From NCBI RefSeq assembly GCF_003635165.1, contig NZ_ML058616.1:62001-126000 (forward strand): a stretch of 64,000 bases of DNA, given 5' to 3'. This stretch comes from Burkholderia sp. Nafp2/4-1b (lineage in GTDB: Bacteria > Pseudomonadota > Gammaproteobacteria > Burkholderiales > Burkholderiaceae). Position 1 is the first letter of the stretch. Each line of letters opens with the position of its first letter. Below, in pieces: positions 25,495-33,100 of the stretch. Under the pieces are notes generated by a model. That model was not told the origin of the DNA. It saw only the letters and a list, made by a program, of their open reading frames with translations, and did no database searches. The position numbers and the translations under genes are program-made.

Positions 25495-26784
25495 TTACAC
25501 CTGGATGGCTTCGGGATCGGTCTTTTCCAGTTCGATCGACGACGCGATCAGCGACAGGCGCGCGACGACGCCGTACATGTAGAACCGGTTCGGCGGCGCG
25601 GCACCGGGCTTAGCTCCTGCATCCGGCAGCGCGGTGTGCTCGAAGCCGAGCGGCACGTAATGCATGCCGGGCGCGTTCAGGTTCTGGTCGCGTTCGCGGC
25701 CGCCGTGCGTGCGGTAGAAACCGCCGACCACGTAGCGGTCGATCATATAGACGACCGGCTCCGCGACTTCGTCGCCGACGCGCTCGAACGTATAGACGCC
25801 TTCCTGCACGATCACGTCGCGCACCGCTAGGCCGGCCTTCGACTCGGCCATCTGCACGCGCTCGGCCTTCGACATGCGGCCGATCTCGGCCGCGTCGTGC
25901 ACGGTCATCACGCCGCGCCCGGCGGTGCCCGCGTCGGCCTTCACGACGACGTACGGCTTTTCGCTGATGCCGTATTCGCGGTACTTGCGCGCGATCTTCT
26001 TCAGCACGCCGTCGATCGCGTCGGCGAGCGCCTGCTCGCCTTCATGCGCCTGCCAGTCGACGCCTTCGACGTGCGCGAAATACGGATTCACCATCCACGG
26101 ATCGACGCCGACCATCTTCGCGAACTTCTTCGCGACGTCGTCGTAGCACGCGAAGTGCGTCGACTTGCGGCGCACGGCCCAGCCCGCGTGCAGCGGCGGC
26201 AGCAGGTACTGCTCGTGCAGGTTTTCCAGCACGGCCGGAATCCCGGCCGACAGGTCGTTGTTCAGCAGGATCGAGCACGGATCGAAATTCTTCAGGCCGA
26301 GGCGGCGCTGCGAACGCTCGAGCGGCTCGAGCACGATCTTCTGGCCGTCGGCCAGCGTGATCGGCGTCATGTCGGTGATGCTCGGATCGAGCGAGCCGAA
26401 GCGCACGTTCAGGCCGGCCTGGCGCATGATCGTCGCGAGCCGCGCGACGTTTTCCAGATAGAACGCGTTGCGGGTCGGCAACTCGGGAATCACGAGCAGG
26501 TTCTTTGCGTCGGGGCAGATCTTCTCGATCGCGGCCATCGCGGCCTGGACGGCGAGCGGCAGCACTTCGGACGGCAGATTATTGAACGCGCCGGGGAACA
26601 GGTTCGCGTCGACGGGCGCCAGCTTGAAGCCGGCGTTGCGCAGGTCCACCGAACAATAAAACGGCGGGGTGTGTTCCTGCCATTCGAGCCTGAACCAGCG
26701 TTCGATCGCAGGCGTCGCGTCGAGGATCTTCTGCTCGAGTTCGAGCAGCGGACCGTTCAACGCGGTAACGAGGTGGGGAACCAT
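25495..26784 (-). CDS. gshA: Glutamate-cysteine ligase (proteobacterial GshA type)
   Basis: This encodes a 429-residue glutamate-cysteine ligase of the type found in beta-proteobacteria and some cyanobacteria, different in sequence from E. coli GshA. It makes gamma-glutamylcysteine, the first step of glutathione synthesis. The family pattern is clear: FYCSVDLRNAGFKLAPVDANLFPGAFNNL at the N-terminus, KPYVVVKADAGTAGRGVM in the middle and FYRTHGGRERDQNLNAPG near the C-terminus. It is followed directly by gshB, which uses the product. The ATG at 26784 starts MVPHLVTALNGP. Confidence 0.95.
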   Translation of the reverse strand: MVPHLVTALNGPLLELEQKILDATPAIERWFRLEWQEHTPPFYCSVDLRNAGFKLAPVDANLFPGAFNNLPSEVLPLAVQAAMAAIEKICPDAKNLLVIPELPTRNAFYLENVARLATIMRQAGLNVRFGSLDPSITDMTPITLADGQKIVLEPLERSQRRLGLKNFDPCSILLNNDLSAGIPAVLENLHEQYLLPPLHAGWAVRRKSTHFACYDDVAKKFAKMVGVDPWMVNPYFAHVEGVDWQAHEGEQALADAIDGVLKKIARKYREYGISEKPYVVVKADAGTAGRGVMTVHDAAEIGRMSKAERVQMAESKAGLAVRDVIVQEGVYTFERVGDEVAEPVVYMIDRYVVGGFYRTHGGRERDQNLNAPGMHYVPLGFEHTALPDAGAKPGAAPPNRFYMYGVVARLSLIASSIELEKTDPEAIQV

Positions 26785-26932
26785 GAATCACTCGCGAGCG
26801 GGAGAATGAAGATTGTAGAGCAATTGCCCTGCCCATTTGGGGATTGTTCCCGGCTTCGCAAGGATATGGAGGAAGTTTTCGGCTATTGACCCGATAGTGT
26901 GAAGGGTTATCCGCTACGGCAGCAGGAGGCAG

Positions 26933-26962
26933 GAGAAAAAAAGCCCGCCGGGTAGGCGGGCC
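26933..26962 (-). terminator. Terminator of glnK-amtB
   Basis: A 7-bp perfect GC stem (26943-26949 with 26955-26961), 5-nt loop, ends on the minus strand in a run of T (complement of 26936-26942). It lies about 65 bp past the amtB stop codon. Confidence 0.85.
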
Positions 26963-27026
26963 GAAGTCGCTGCGCTCATTCGAGGCGGGCGCCGTCGTCG
27001 CGGCGGCCCCCGTTCATCCTTACGAC

Positions 27027-28526
27027 TTATTCGACGTGCTCGCCGTGCAGCACCACGTCGAGACCTTCGCGTTCTTCCTCTTCGGTCACGCGCAGGCCGA
27101 TCGTCAGGTCGATCAGCTTCAGCAGCACGAAGCTCAGGATGCCGCTGTACAGGAGCGTGATCAGCACGCCCTTCGCCTGCAGCAGCAGGCTGCCGTCGGC
27201 GCCGCCGATATCCTTGATCGCGAACACGCCCGTCAGCAGCGCGCCCAGAATCCCGCCGATGCCGTGCACGCCGAACGCGTCCAGCGAATCGTCGTAGCCG
27301 AGCTTCGACTTGAGCCACGTGGCCGACCAGAAGCACACCACGCCGGCGGCGATGCCGATCACGAGTGCACCCGTCACGCCGACGAAGCCGGCGGCCGGCG
27401 TGATCGCAACCAGACCCGCGACCGCGCCCGACACGATGCCGAGCACCGACGGCTTGCCCTTCGCCACCCACTCCGCGAACATCCAGCCGAGCGCCGCGCA
27501 CGCCGTCGCGACTTGCGTCGTCAGCATCGCGAAACCGGCACGGCCGTCGGCCGCGACCGCGGAACCCGCGTTGAAGCCGAACCAGCCGACCCACAGCATC
27601 GAGCCGCCGATCATCGTCAGCACGAGGTTGTGCGGTGCCATCGACTCACGGCCGAAGCCGACGCGCTTGCCGAGCATCAGGCACGACACGAGGCCCGCGA
27701 TACCGGCGTTGATGTGCACCACCGTGCCGCCCGCGAAGTCGAGCACGCCGTCGGCCGACAGCCAGCCGGTCGGCTCCCACACCATGTGCGCGATCGGCAC
27801 ATAGACGACCAGCGACCAGAGCGTCATGAACACGAGCATCGCCGAGAACTTCATGCGGTCGGCGAACGCGCCGCAGATCAGTGCCGGCGTGATGATCGCG
27901 AACGTCATCTGGTAGACGAAGTAGACCGATTCCGGAATCGTCGTCGCGAGGTGGCTGACGGTCAGCGTGGTCGCCTTGTCGCCCTTCACGTAGCTCATCC
28001 CGTGCAGGAACACGCGCGACAGCCCGCCGATGAAGCCGTTGCCCGGCGTGAACGCGAGGCTGTAGCCGACCACCGTCCACAGCACCGTGATCACCGCGGT
28101 GATCGCGAAGCTCTGCATCACGGTGGCGAGCACGTTCTTCTTGCGGACCATGCCCGCGTAGAACAGCGCGAGGCCGGGAATCGTCATGAACAGCACGAGC
28201 GCGGTGGACGTCAGCATCCACGCGGTGTCGCCGGCGCTGATCTTCGACGAATCGACGGAGAACGGCTCGGTCGGTGCGGCCGGTGCGGATGCGGCGGCGG
28301 CAGCCGATGCGGGTGCGGCGGCGGCAGTGGCCGACGCGTCGGTGGCAGCCGGCGCCGAAGCAGCGGGAGCCGAAGCAGCAGGCGCGGCGGCGGCCGACGC
28401 ATCGGACGCGGTGGCGGCGGGCGCGGACGCAGCCGCGGCAGAAGCCGCGTCGTCGGCGAGCGCGGGGCCGACGCCGGCCGCGATCAGCGAGCCTGCCATC
28501 AGCAGGGACATCAGAAGTTTGCGCAT
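27027..28526 (-). CDS. amtB: Ammonium transporter AmtB
   Basis: This encodes a 499-residue Amt/Rh ammonium channel. After a signal peptide, an Ala/Ser/Pro-rich periplasmic stretch (about residues 25-95) precedes 11 membrane helices. The pore twin histidines are in VVHINAGIAGL and GVHGIGGILGAL, and FYAGMVRKKNVL is a family landmark. The C-terminal EEEREGLDVVLHGEHVE tail is the cytoplasmic part contacted by PII. It is cotranscribed with glnK from a sigma54 promoter at 28961-28975. The long Ala-rich leader is not part of the E. coli protein. Confidence 0.95.
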   Translation of the reverse strand: MRKLLMSLLMAGSLIAAGVGPALADDAASAAAASAPAATASDASAAAAPAASAPAASAPAATDASATAAAAPASAAAAASAPAAPTEPFSVDSSKISAGDTAWMLTSTALVLFMTIPGLALFYAGMVRKKNVLATVMQSFAITAVITVLWTVVGYSLAFTPGNGFIGGLSRVFLHGMSYVKGDKATTLTVSHLATTIPESVYFVYQMTFAIITPALICGAFADRMKFSAMLVFMTLWSLVVYVPIAHMVWEPTGWLSADGVLDFAGGTVVHINAGIAGLVSCLMLGKRVGFGRESMAPHNLVLTMIGGSMLWVGWFGFNAGSAVAADGRAGFAMLTTQVATACAALGWMFAEWVAKGKPSVLGIVSGAVAGLVAITPAAGFVGVTGALVIGIAAGVVCFWSATWLKSKLGYDDSLDAFGVHGIGGILGALLTGVFAIKDIGGADGSLLLQAKGVLITLLYSGILSFVLLKLIDLTIGLRVTEEEEREGLDVVLHGEHVE

Positions 28527-28559
28527 CTCAGGTTTCCTCTTGTTGCTTGTCTTTGTCTG

Positions 28560-28898
28560 TTACAGCGCGTCTGCGCCTGTCTCCCCGGTGCGGATCCGGA
28601 TCACCTGTTCGATCGGCGTGACGAAGATCTTCCCGTCGCCGATCTTGCCGGTGCGCGCGGCCCGCTCGATCGCCTCGACCGCCTGGTCGACGAGATCGTC
28701 GGACACGGCCGCCTCGATCTTCATCTTCGGCAGGAAGTCGACCACGTATTCGGCGCCCCGATACAGCTCGGTGTGCCCCTTCTGACGCCCGAAGCCTTTC
28801 ACCTCGGTCACCGTGATCCCGGAGACGCCGAGCGCGGAGAGCGCTTCGCGGGTCTCATCGAGCTTGAACGGCTTGATGATTGCGGTAATCAGTTTCAT
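28560..28898 (-). CDS. glnK: Nitrogen regulatory PII protein
   Basis: This encodes a 112-residue PII signal protein that senses 2-oxoglutarate, ATP and (through uridylylation) glutamine. The uridylylated Tyr51 is in the T-loop, LYRGAEYVVDF, and the PII signatures VTEVKGFGRQKGH and GKIGDGKIFVTPIEQVIRIRTGE are intact. Its linkage to amtB, starting 33 bp upstream, marks it as the GlnK paralog that binds and blocks AmtB. It sits behind a sigma54-type promoter, which implies NtrC control. Confidence 0.96.
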   Translation of the reverse strand: MKLITAIIKPFKLDETREALSALGVSGITVTEVKGFGRQKGHTELYRGAEYVVDFLPKMKIEAAVSDDLVDQAVEAIERAARTGKIGDGKIFVTPIEQVIRIRTGETGADAL

Positions 28899-28960
28899 GA
28901 AGTCCTCTCGCTGGGTGGTCCCGTCGAATTGGTTGGAATGTTGTAACGGTTCTCTTATCA

Positions 28961-28975
28961 GCAACTCGCATGCCA
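28961..28975 (-). promoter_or_regulatory. Sigma54 (-24/-12) promoter of glnK-amtB
   Basis: On the minus strand the sequence is TGGCAT-N5-TTGC, with GG and GC exactly 10 bp apart as sigma54 needs. Transcription would start about 50 bp before the glnK start codon. It implies control by an enhancer-binding protein such as NtrC. Confidence 0.8.
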
Positions 28976-29222
28976 TGTTTGCGCGAGCGCCGTCTCGAAC
29001 GGCTCGGAGGCGGGGTCGCATGGCACGCTGAAAGGTGCGAAAGCCCGGCCGAACGGCCAATGTGGGCCGGTTTGCTGGCGCACCGAAAGGATCGTTGCTA
29101 GAGTGCACGCAAGTCCCGGTTCGCCGGGCCATTCACCCGTGCGGGCGCCATGCCCGGAATTCGCGCCGTCGGCGCACCATTTCCGGTCATGCGTGCATCA
29201 CGGGCACGTACGCAACTGAAGA

Positions 29223-29239
29223 TGCACATTTTTTGTGCA
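29223..29239. promoter_or_regulatory. Perfect NtrC-type dyad
   Basis: TGCAC, seven bases, GTGCA: a perfect match to the classical enterobacterial NtrC half-site spacing. It lies about 250 bp upstream of the glnK sigma54 promoter and just upstream of the ubiK coding region. It could be a distal enhancer of glnK, or a repressing site in ubiK. Confidence 0.55.
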
Positions 29240-29253
29240 AGGAAGGAACTGTC

Positions 29254-29505
29254 ATGAAACAACCCAGCGATGTTTTCAACGACCTGCAGGCGCGCGTCAG
29301 CGATCTGCTGAAGAACTCGCCGGCCAAGGATGTCGAGCGCAACGTGAAGGCCATGCTGTCGCAAGGCTTCTCGAAACTCGATCTCGTCACGCGCGAGGAG
29401 TTCGACACGCAGGCACAGGTGCTCGCCCGCACCCGCGTGCGTCTCGAGGAACTCGAGAAGCGCGTCGCGGACCTCGAGCAGCGGCTCGCGGCGTCCCAGG
29501 CCTGA
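29254..29505 (+). CDS. ubiK: Ubiquinone biosynthesis accessory factor UbiK
   Basis: This encodes an 83-residue UbiK (YqiC/BMFP) protein, a small coiled-coil accessory factor of ubiquinone synthesis. The C-terminal half (FDTQAQVLARTRVRLEELEKRVADLEQRL) has clear heptads and should trimerise. The N-terminal half contains VFNDLQARVSDLLKNSPAKDVERNV, which suits an amphipathic helix. The ATG at 29254 has a GGAAGGAA ribosome site. Its leader contains the perfect NtrC-type dyad. comM follows after 262 bp. Confidence 0.9.
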   Translation: MKQPSDVFNDLQARVSDLLKNSPAKDVERNVKAMLSQGFSKLDLVTREEFDTQAQVLARTRVRLEELEKRVADLEQRLAASQA

Positions 29506-29529
29506 CGCCCCACCCGACCGACAGGTCGG

Positions 29530-29558
29530 GGCGCGGGCCGCCTCGTGCGGCCCGCGCC
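29530..29558 (+). terminator. Strong stem-loop after ubiK
   Basis: A 12-bp perfect stem (29530-29541 with 29547-29558), 5-nt loop, lies 25 bp past the ubiK stop codon. The T-run after it is poor, so it is a probable but not textbook terminator. Confidence 0.55.
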
Positions 29559-29767
29559 TGTCAGCCTGTCGATCTGTAGTCAGCCCGTCGGTCACGCAGT
29601 AAGCCGTTTCGTCGCTCTTCGCAGTCTCCCCTCGCTCTTCGCTGTTCCTCGCTCTTCGTTGTTTCCCGCGCCACGCCGGCAAGCGCGCGCCGATTCCTCC
29701 GTTTTCCCGCGGCATGCGGCCCCCGAACGGTCGTTGCCCGTCCGATTTCATCTACAGGAGCCTCGCC

Positions 29768-31402
29768 ATGTCGCTCGCCGTGGTGCGCAGTCGCGCGCCG
29801 GCGGCCGGCCGCGCGCCGGACGTCACCGTCGAAGTCCATCTCGCCAACGGGTTGCCGTCGTTCTCGATCGTCGGCCTGCCCGATCTCGAAGTCCGCGAAA
29901 GCCGCGAGCGCGTACGCGCCGCGCTGCAGAACTGCGGCTTCGAGTTCCCCGTCAGGCGCATCACCGTCAATCTCGCGCCGGCCGACCTGCCGAAGGAGTC
30001 GGGCCGCTTCGACCTGCCGATCGCGCTCGGCATCCTCGCCGCGAACGGGCAGATCCCGGCCGACGCGCTCGCCGGCCGCGAGTTCGCGGGCGAGCTGTCG
30101 CTGACCGGCGCGCTGCGGCCGATGCGCGGCGCATTCGCGATGGCGTGCGGCGCGGCGCGCGACTGGCGCGCGGGGGACGCCGGAGCGGGCTTCGGTTCCG
30201 GTCTTGGTTCCGGCGTCGAGTCCGGTCGCAGGTCCAGCGCCGATTGCGTCGCGATATCCGGCGCGACCGCGCTGTCGCACGCGCCCGAGCTGTACCTGCC
30301 GCTCCCCAGCGCGGCCGAGGCCGCGCTCGTGCCGGGCGTCACGGTGTTCGGCGCACCCGACCTGCCTGCGCTGTGCGCGCACCTCGCCGGTGCGCCCGAT
30401 GGCCGGCTCACGCCGGTTGCGGCGCCATGCCTCGACGGCGTGCCGGCACCAGCCGCGCCCGATCTCGCGGACGTCGTCGGCCAGCGCGGCGCCCGGCGCG
30501 CGCTCGAAGTGGCCGCCGCGGGCGGCCACCACATGCTGATGGTCGGCCCGCCCGGCGCCGGCAAGTCGATGCTGGCCGCACGGCTGCCCGGCCTGCTGCC
30601 GCCGCTGACGGACGACGAGGCGCTGACGTCGGCCGCGCTGCTTTCCGCGAGCCGCCTCGGCTTCTCGCCCGCGCAGTGGCGCCAGCGGCCGTTCCGCGCG
30701 CCGCATCATTCGTCGAGCGCCGCCGCGCTGGTCGGCGGCCGCAATCCGCCGCAACCGGGCGAGATCACGCTCGCGCACCTCGGTGTGCTGTTCCTCGACG
30801 AGCTGCCCGAATTCGACCGCCACGTGCTGGAAATGCTGCGCGAGCCGCTGGAAGCCGGCCGCATCACGATCTCGCGCGCGGCGCAGCAGGCCGACTTCCC
30901 GGCCGCGTGCCAGCTGATCGCCGCGATGAATCCGTGTCCGTGCGGCTGGCACGGCGATCCGTCCGGGCGCTGCCGCTGCACGCCGGACGTCGCCACGCGC
31001 TACCTGCGCAAGCTGTCGGGGCCGCTGCTCGACCGGATCGACATCCAGATCGACCTGCCCGCGCTGTCGCCGGCCGAACTCGCGGCGCGCGCGACGGCGC
31101 CCGGCGAGCCGAGCGCGGCAGTCGCCGCGCGGGTCGCGCACGCGCGGGCGCTGCAGCTCCACCGGCAGGGCAAGACGAATCACATGCTGAGCGGCCGCGA
31201 AACCGACGACCTGTGCCGGCCGACCGACGACGGCGAGCGGCTGCTGCGGGAGGCCGGCGAGCGCTTCGGCTGGTCGGCGCGCGCGTATTTCCGTGTGCTG
31301 AAGGTCGCGCGGACGATCGCCGACCTGGCCGGCGACCCGTTGCCGACAGCCGCGCAGATCGCCGAGGCAATCCGCTACCGGCGCGCGCTCACGGCGCTGT
31401 GA
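29768..31402 (+). CDS. comM: ComM/YifB-family Mg-chelatase-like helicase
   Basis: This encodes a 544-residue ComM, a hexameric AAA+ branch-migration helicase that aids integration of transforming DNA. The N-terminal S5-like region is VHLANGLPSFSIVGLPDLEVRESRERVRAAL. The Walker A is VGPPGAGKSMLA, Walker B is LFLDELPEF, and AMNPCPCGWHGD is the family loop. Two deviations: a Gly/Ser/Arg-rich insert near residues 137-160, and a tail without extra domains. The ATG at 29768 has an AGGAG ribosome site. Confidence 0.93.
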   Translation: MSLAVVRSRAPAAGRAPDVTVEVHLANGLPSFSIVGLPDLEVRESRERVRAALQNCGFEFPVRRITVNLAPADLPKESGRFDLPIALGILAANGQIPADALAGREFAGELSLTGALRPMRGAFAMACGAARDWRAGDAGAGFGSGLGSGVESGRRSSADCVAISGATALSHAPELYLPLPSAAEAALVPGVTVFGAPDLPALCAHLAGAPDGRLTPVAAPCLDGVPAPAAPDLADVVGQRGARRALEVAAAGGHHMLMVGPPGAGKSMLAARLPGLLPPLTDDEALTSAALLSASRLGFSPAQWRQRPFRAPHHSSSAAALVGGRNPPQPGEITLAHLGVLFLDELPEFDRHVLEMLREPLEAGRITISRAAQQADFPAACQLIAAMNPCPCGWHGDPSGRCRCTPDVATRYLRKLSGPLLDRIDIQIDLPALSPAELAARATAPGEPSAAVAARVAHARALQLHRQGKTNHMLSGRETDDLCRPTDDGERLLREAGERFGWSARAYFRVLKVARTIADLAGDPLPTAAQIAEAIRYRRALTAL

Positions 31403-31735
31403 ATGCCTTCGGAGGACAAAATACGGCTGTCAAGACTTGACTTATGCACAATTTCTCGAATCCGGCCCTTGATCCGCGCTCGCGCGTGCCCTTTTATCGA
31501 TGAGCGCGTATCCCTTTGTTTTAATTGATTTTTCTCAACGAGCGAACAGGCTGTCAAATCTACCGGAGGGCCGCCCCGCGCGGCTTTGCGGGCGATTCGG
31601 TCAACTTTTCAACAAAGTTATCCACATGCGCTGTGGATAGCCGGAAAATCCCCGCAAAATCCGGCGATTAGCGTCGAAAGCTGCGAATGAACTTTCAGTT
31701 GTCACCGCGTGTCACAGGGCCCTCGCCGGCTGCGG
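31403..31735. other. Gene-free 333-bp spacer with DnaA boxes and dyads
   Basis: The convergent comM and lipoprotein genes leave an AT-richer spacer with no supported gene. It holds a perfect 13-bp dyad GTCAAG-A-CTTGAC (31429-31441), an exact DnaA-box match TTATGCACA (31442-31450), an FNR-like box with one mismatch (31525-31538), an exact DnaA box TTATCCACA (31618-31626) and an adjoining inverted TGTGGATA (31632-31639). See the findings. Confidence 0.6.
31618..31639. promoter_or_regulatory. Inverted pair of DnaA-box-like sites
   Basis: TTATCCACA (31618-31626) and TGTGGATA (31632-31639) form a perfect 8-bp dyad separated by 5 bp. The first is an exact DnaA consensus box; the second matches in eight of nine positions, ending G instead of A. 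Confidence 0.6.
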
Positions 31736-32308
31736 TCAGTCCAGTTTGAACGAGCCGAAAAACTGATCGAGCTGCTCCTGCGCGAGCGGCCCGTCGGCGA
31801 TCACGACGGCCTGGTATGCATGCCGGCCGCGTGCCACCAGCCGCGCGATGATCGTCTTGTGCGCATGGTCGCCGCCGCTGGCCGCCCCCGCGACGCGCAG
31901 CTCGAGCCCGTTCACCGCGCCGCCGGCCGCGAGCGGTACCGGCACCGATGCCGTCTGCGGCGCGCCTTCGAGATTGCGCGACAGCCCGGCGCGCAGGAAT
32001 TCGAGCGCGGCGCGGCGCGTGTCGTCGCGATCGTCGGGCAGCTTCAGCGTGCCGACCGCGAATACCGCGCCGTCGACGTGCGCGGCCTGCATCCGCATCG
32101 GCATCGACGCGCCGCCAACCGCCACCGGCTGATCCTCGACGGTCGGTTTCGCCGGCAGGTCGATCGTGTAACCGGCGTCGTTGTGCAGCGTACGCCAGTC
32201 ATAGGACGGCGAGCACCCGGCCAGCGCCGCGCTCACGCATGCGAGCGCGGCGAAGTGTCGCAGCGGACGAAAAAGGGGGCGCAACGAATCGATGACTTCC
32301 TTCGGCAT
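31736..32308 (-). CDS. Hypothetical lipoprotein
   Basis: This encodes a 190-residue probable lipoprotein. The signal ends in the lipobox ALAGC (Cys about residue 32), followed by SPSYDWRTLHNDAGYTIDLPAKPTVEDQPV. The rest is a mixed alpha/beta domain without cysteines. I do not recognise a named family; the YTIDLPAKP element recalls small periplasmic proteins annotated only as hypothetical. The start is uncertain: the ATG at 32308 is chosen because it gives a normal lipoprotein signal, but one at 32338 is in frame. It is convergent with comM and divergent from the TlpA-like gene. Confidence 0.65.
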   Translation of the reverse strand: MPKEVIDSLRPLFRPLRHFAALACVSAALAGCSPSYDWRTLHNDAGYTIDLPAKPTVEDQPVAVGGASMPMRMQAAHVDGAVFAVGTLKLPDDRDDTRRAALEFLRAGLSRNLEGAPQTASVPVPLAAGGAVNGLELRVAGAASGGDHAHKTIIARLVARGRHAYQAVVIADGPLAQEQLDQFFGSFKLD

Positions 32309-32471
32309 GGCAATGATGGGGACAGGCAAAACGCCCATTATGCGTCGAAGCTGACCGCCGGGATGCGTGGCGGCGGCCGGTGCGTGCGCCGCATTCGCGC
32401 TAAAATGGGCGCCGAATTTCGACGTCCTTTGCATCGACCCGCGTCATCGTCCGACTCCGAGAGCACCGCAG

Positions 32472-33008
32472 ATGAACACCACGCCTCCCGCCCAGCGCCG
32501 CACCGGCCCCGCCCGCTACATCGTCGCGGCCGTTGTCGTCGCGGCCATCGCCATTGCCGGCTTCTTCGCGTTCAATGGCAAGTCCACCGTGCCGGACGCG
32601 ACGTTCACGCTGCTGTCGGGCCAGAAGGTGTCGACGGCCGGCGACCTGAAGGGCAAGGTCTATCTGGTCAACTTCTGGGCGACGAGCTGCGCGACCTGCA
32701 TGCAGGAAATGCCGCAGATGGTCGAGACCTATAACCGCTTCAAGGGCCAAGGTCTGGAATTCGTCGCGGTCGCGATGAACTACGATCCGCCGATGTACGT
32801 CGCGAACTATGCGCAGACGCGCCAGCTGCCGTTCAAGGTCGCGCTCGACGACGGCAGCGTCGCGAAGCAGTTCGGCAACGTGCAGCTCACGCCGACGACC
32901 TTCGTCGTCGACAAGGACGGCAAGATCCTGAAACGCTACGTCGGCGCACCGCAATTCGCGGAACTCGACGCGTTGCTCAAGAAGGCGCTCGACAGCAACG
33001 CGGCCTGA
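32472..33008 (+). CDS. TlpA/ResA-like thiol-disulfide protein
   Basis: This encodes a 178-residue membrane-anchored thioredoxin-fold protein. One N-terminal helix (about residues 16-34) is followed by a periplasmic domain with the active site CATC in NFWATSCATCMQEMP. The cis-proline is in TPTTFVVDKDG. Such proteins reduce apocytochrome c or other periplasmic thiols. The CATC dipeptide and the general AhpC/TSA-like layout place it near TlpA, but the target is unknown. The ATG at 32472 is used. Confidence 0.85.
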   Translation: MNTTPPAQRRTGPARYIVAAVVVAAIAIAGFFAFNGKSTVPDATFTLLSGQKVSTAGDLKGKVYLVNFWATSCATCMQEMPQMVETYNRFKGQGLEFVAVAMNYDPPMYVANYAQTRQLPFKVALDDGSVAKQFGNVQLTPTTFVVDKDGKILKRYVGAPQFAELDALLKKALDSNAA

Positions 33009-33070
33009 GCACACCGCGCGACGCGTCGCGCAACACACTCGCAGGCCCGCGCAGCGCGCCCTGCTCCAGC

Positions 33071-33100
33071 AAACGGACCGCACCGCGGTCCGTTCGTTTT
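33071..33100 (+). terminator. Terminator between the TlpA-like gene and dctD
   Basis: A 10-bp perfect stem (33072-33081 with 33085-33094), 3-nt loop, is followed on the plus strand by CGTTTTT. It ends the TlpA-like gene, and the stem also lies just past the dctD stop codon. Confidence 0.82.

Larger units (their letters stand above)
28899..29253. other. 355-bp divergent regulatory spacer between glnK and ubiK
   Basis: No gene is supported here. It holds the sigma54 promoter of glnK (28961-28975), a near-NtrC dyad with 8-bp spacing (GCAC 29023-29026, GTGC 29035-29038), and an exact TGCAC-N7-GTGCA dyad (29223-29239) only 15 bp before the ubiK start codon. Promoter elements of ubiK itself are not obvious to me. 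Confidence 0.7.

Noticed and set aside
28270..28480. Short repeated bases in the start of amtB as a possible CRISPR or tandem element.
   Set aside because: The repeats are in-frame codons for Ala/Ser/Pro units and are irregular with no spacers.
31525..31538. TTGAT-TTTT-CTCAA as an FNR/ANR box.
   Set aside because: One half-site deviates and no promoter is nearby, so it is only noted in the spacer entry.
31375..31557. A 60-codon minus-strand frame in the DnaA-box spacer.
   Set aside because: It crosses the end of comM antisense and has no ribosome site, so it is not supported as a gene.
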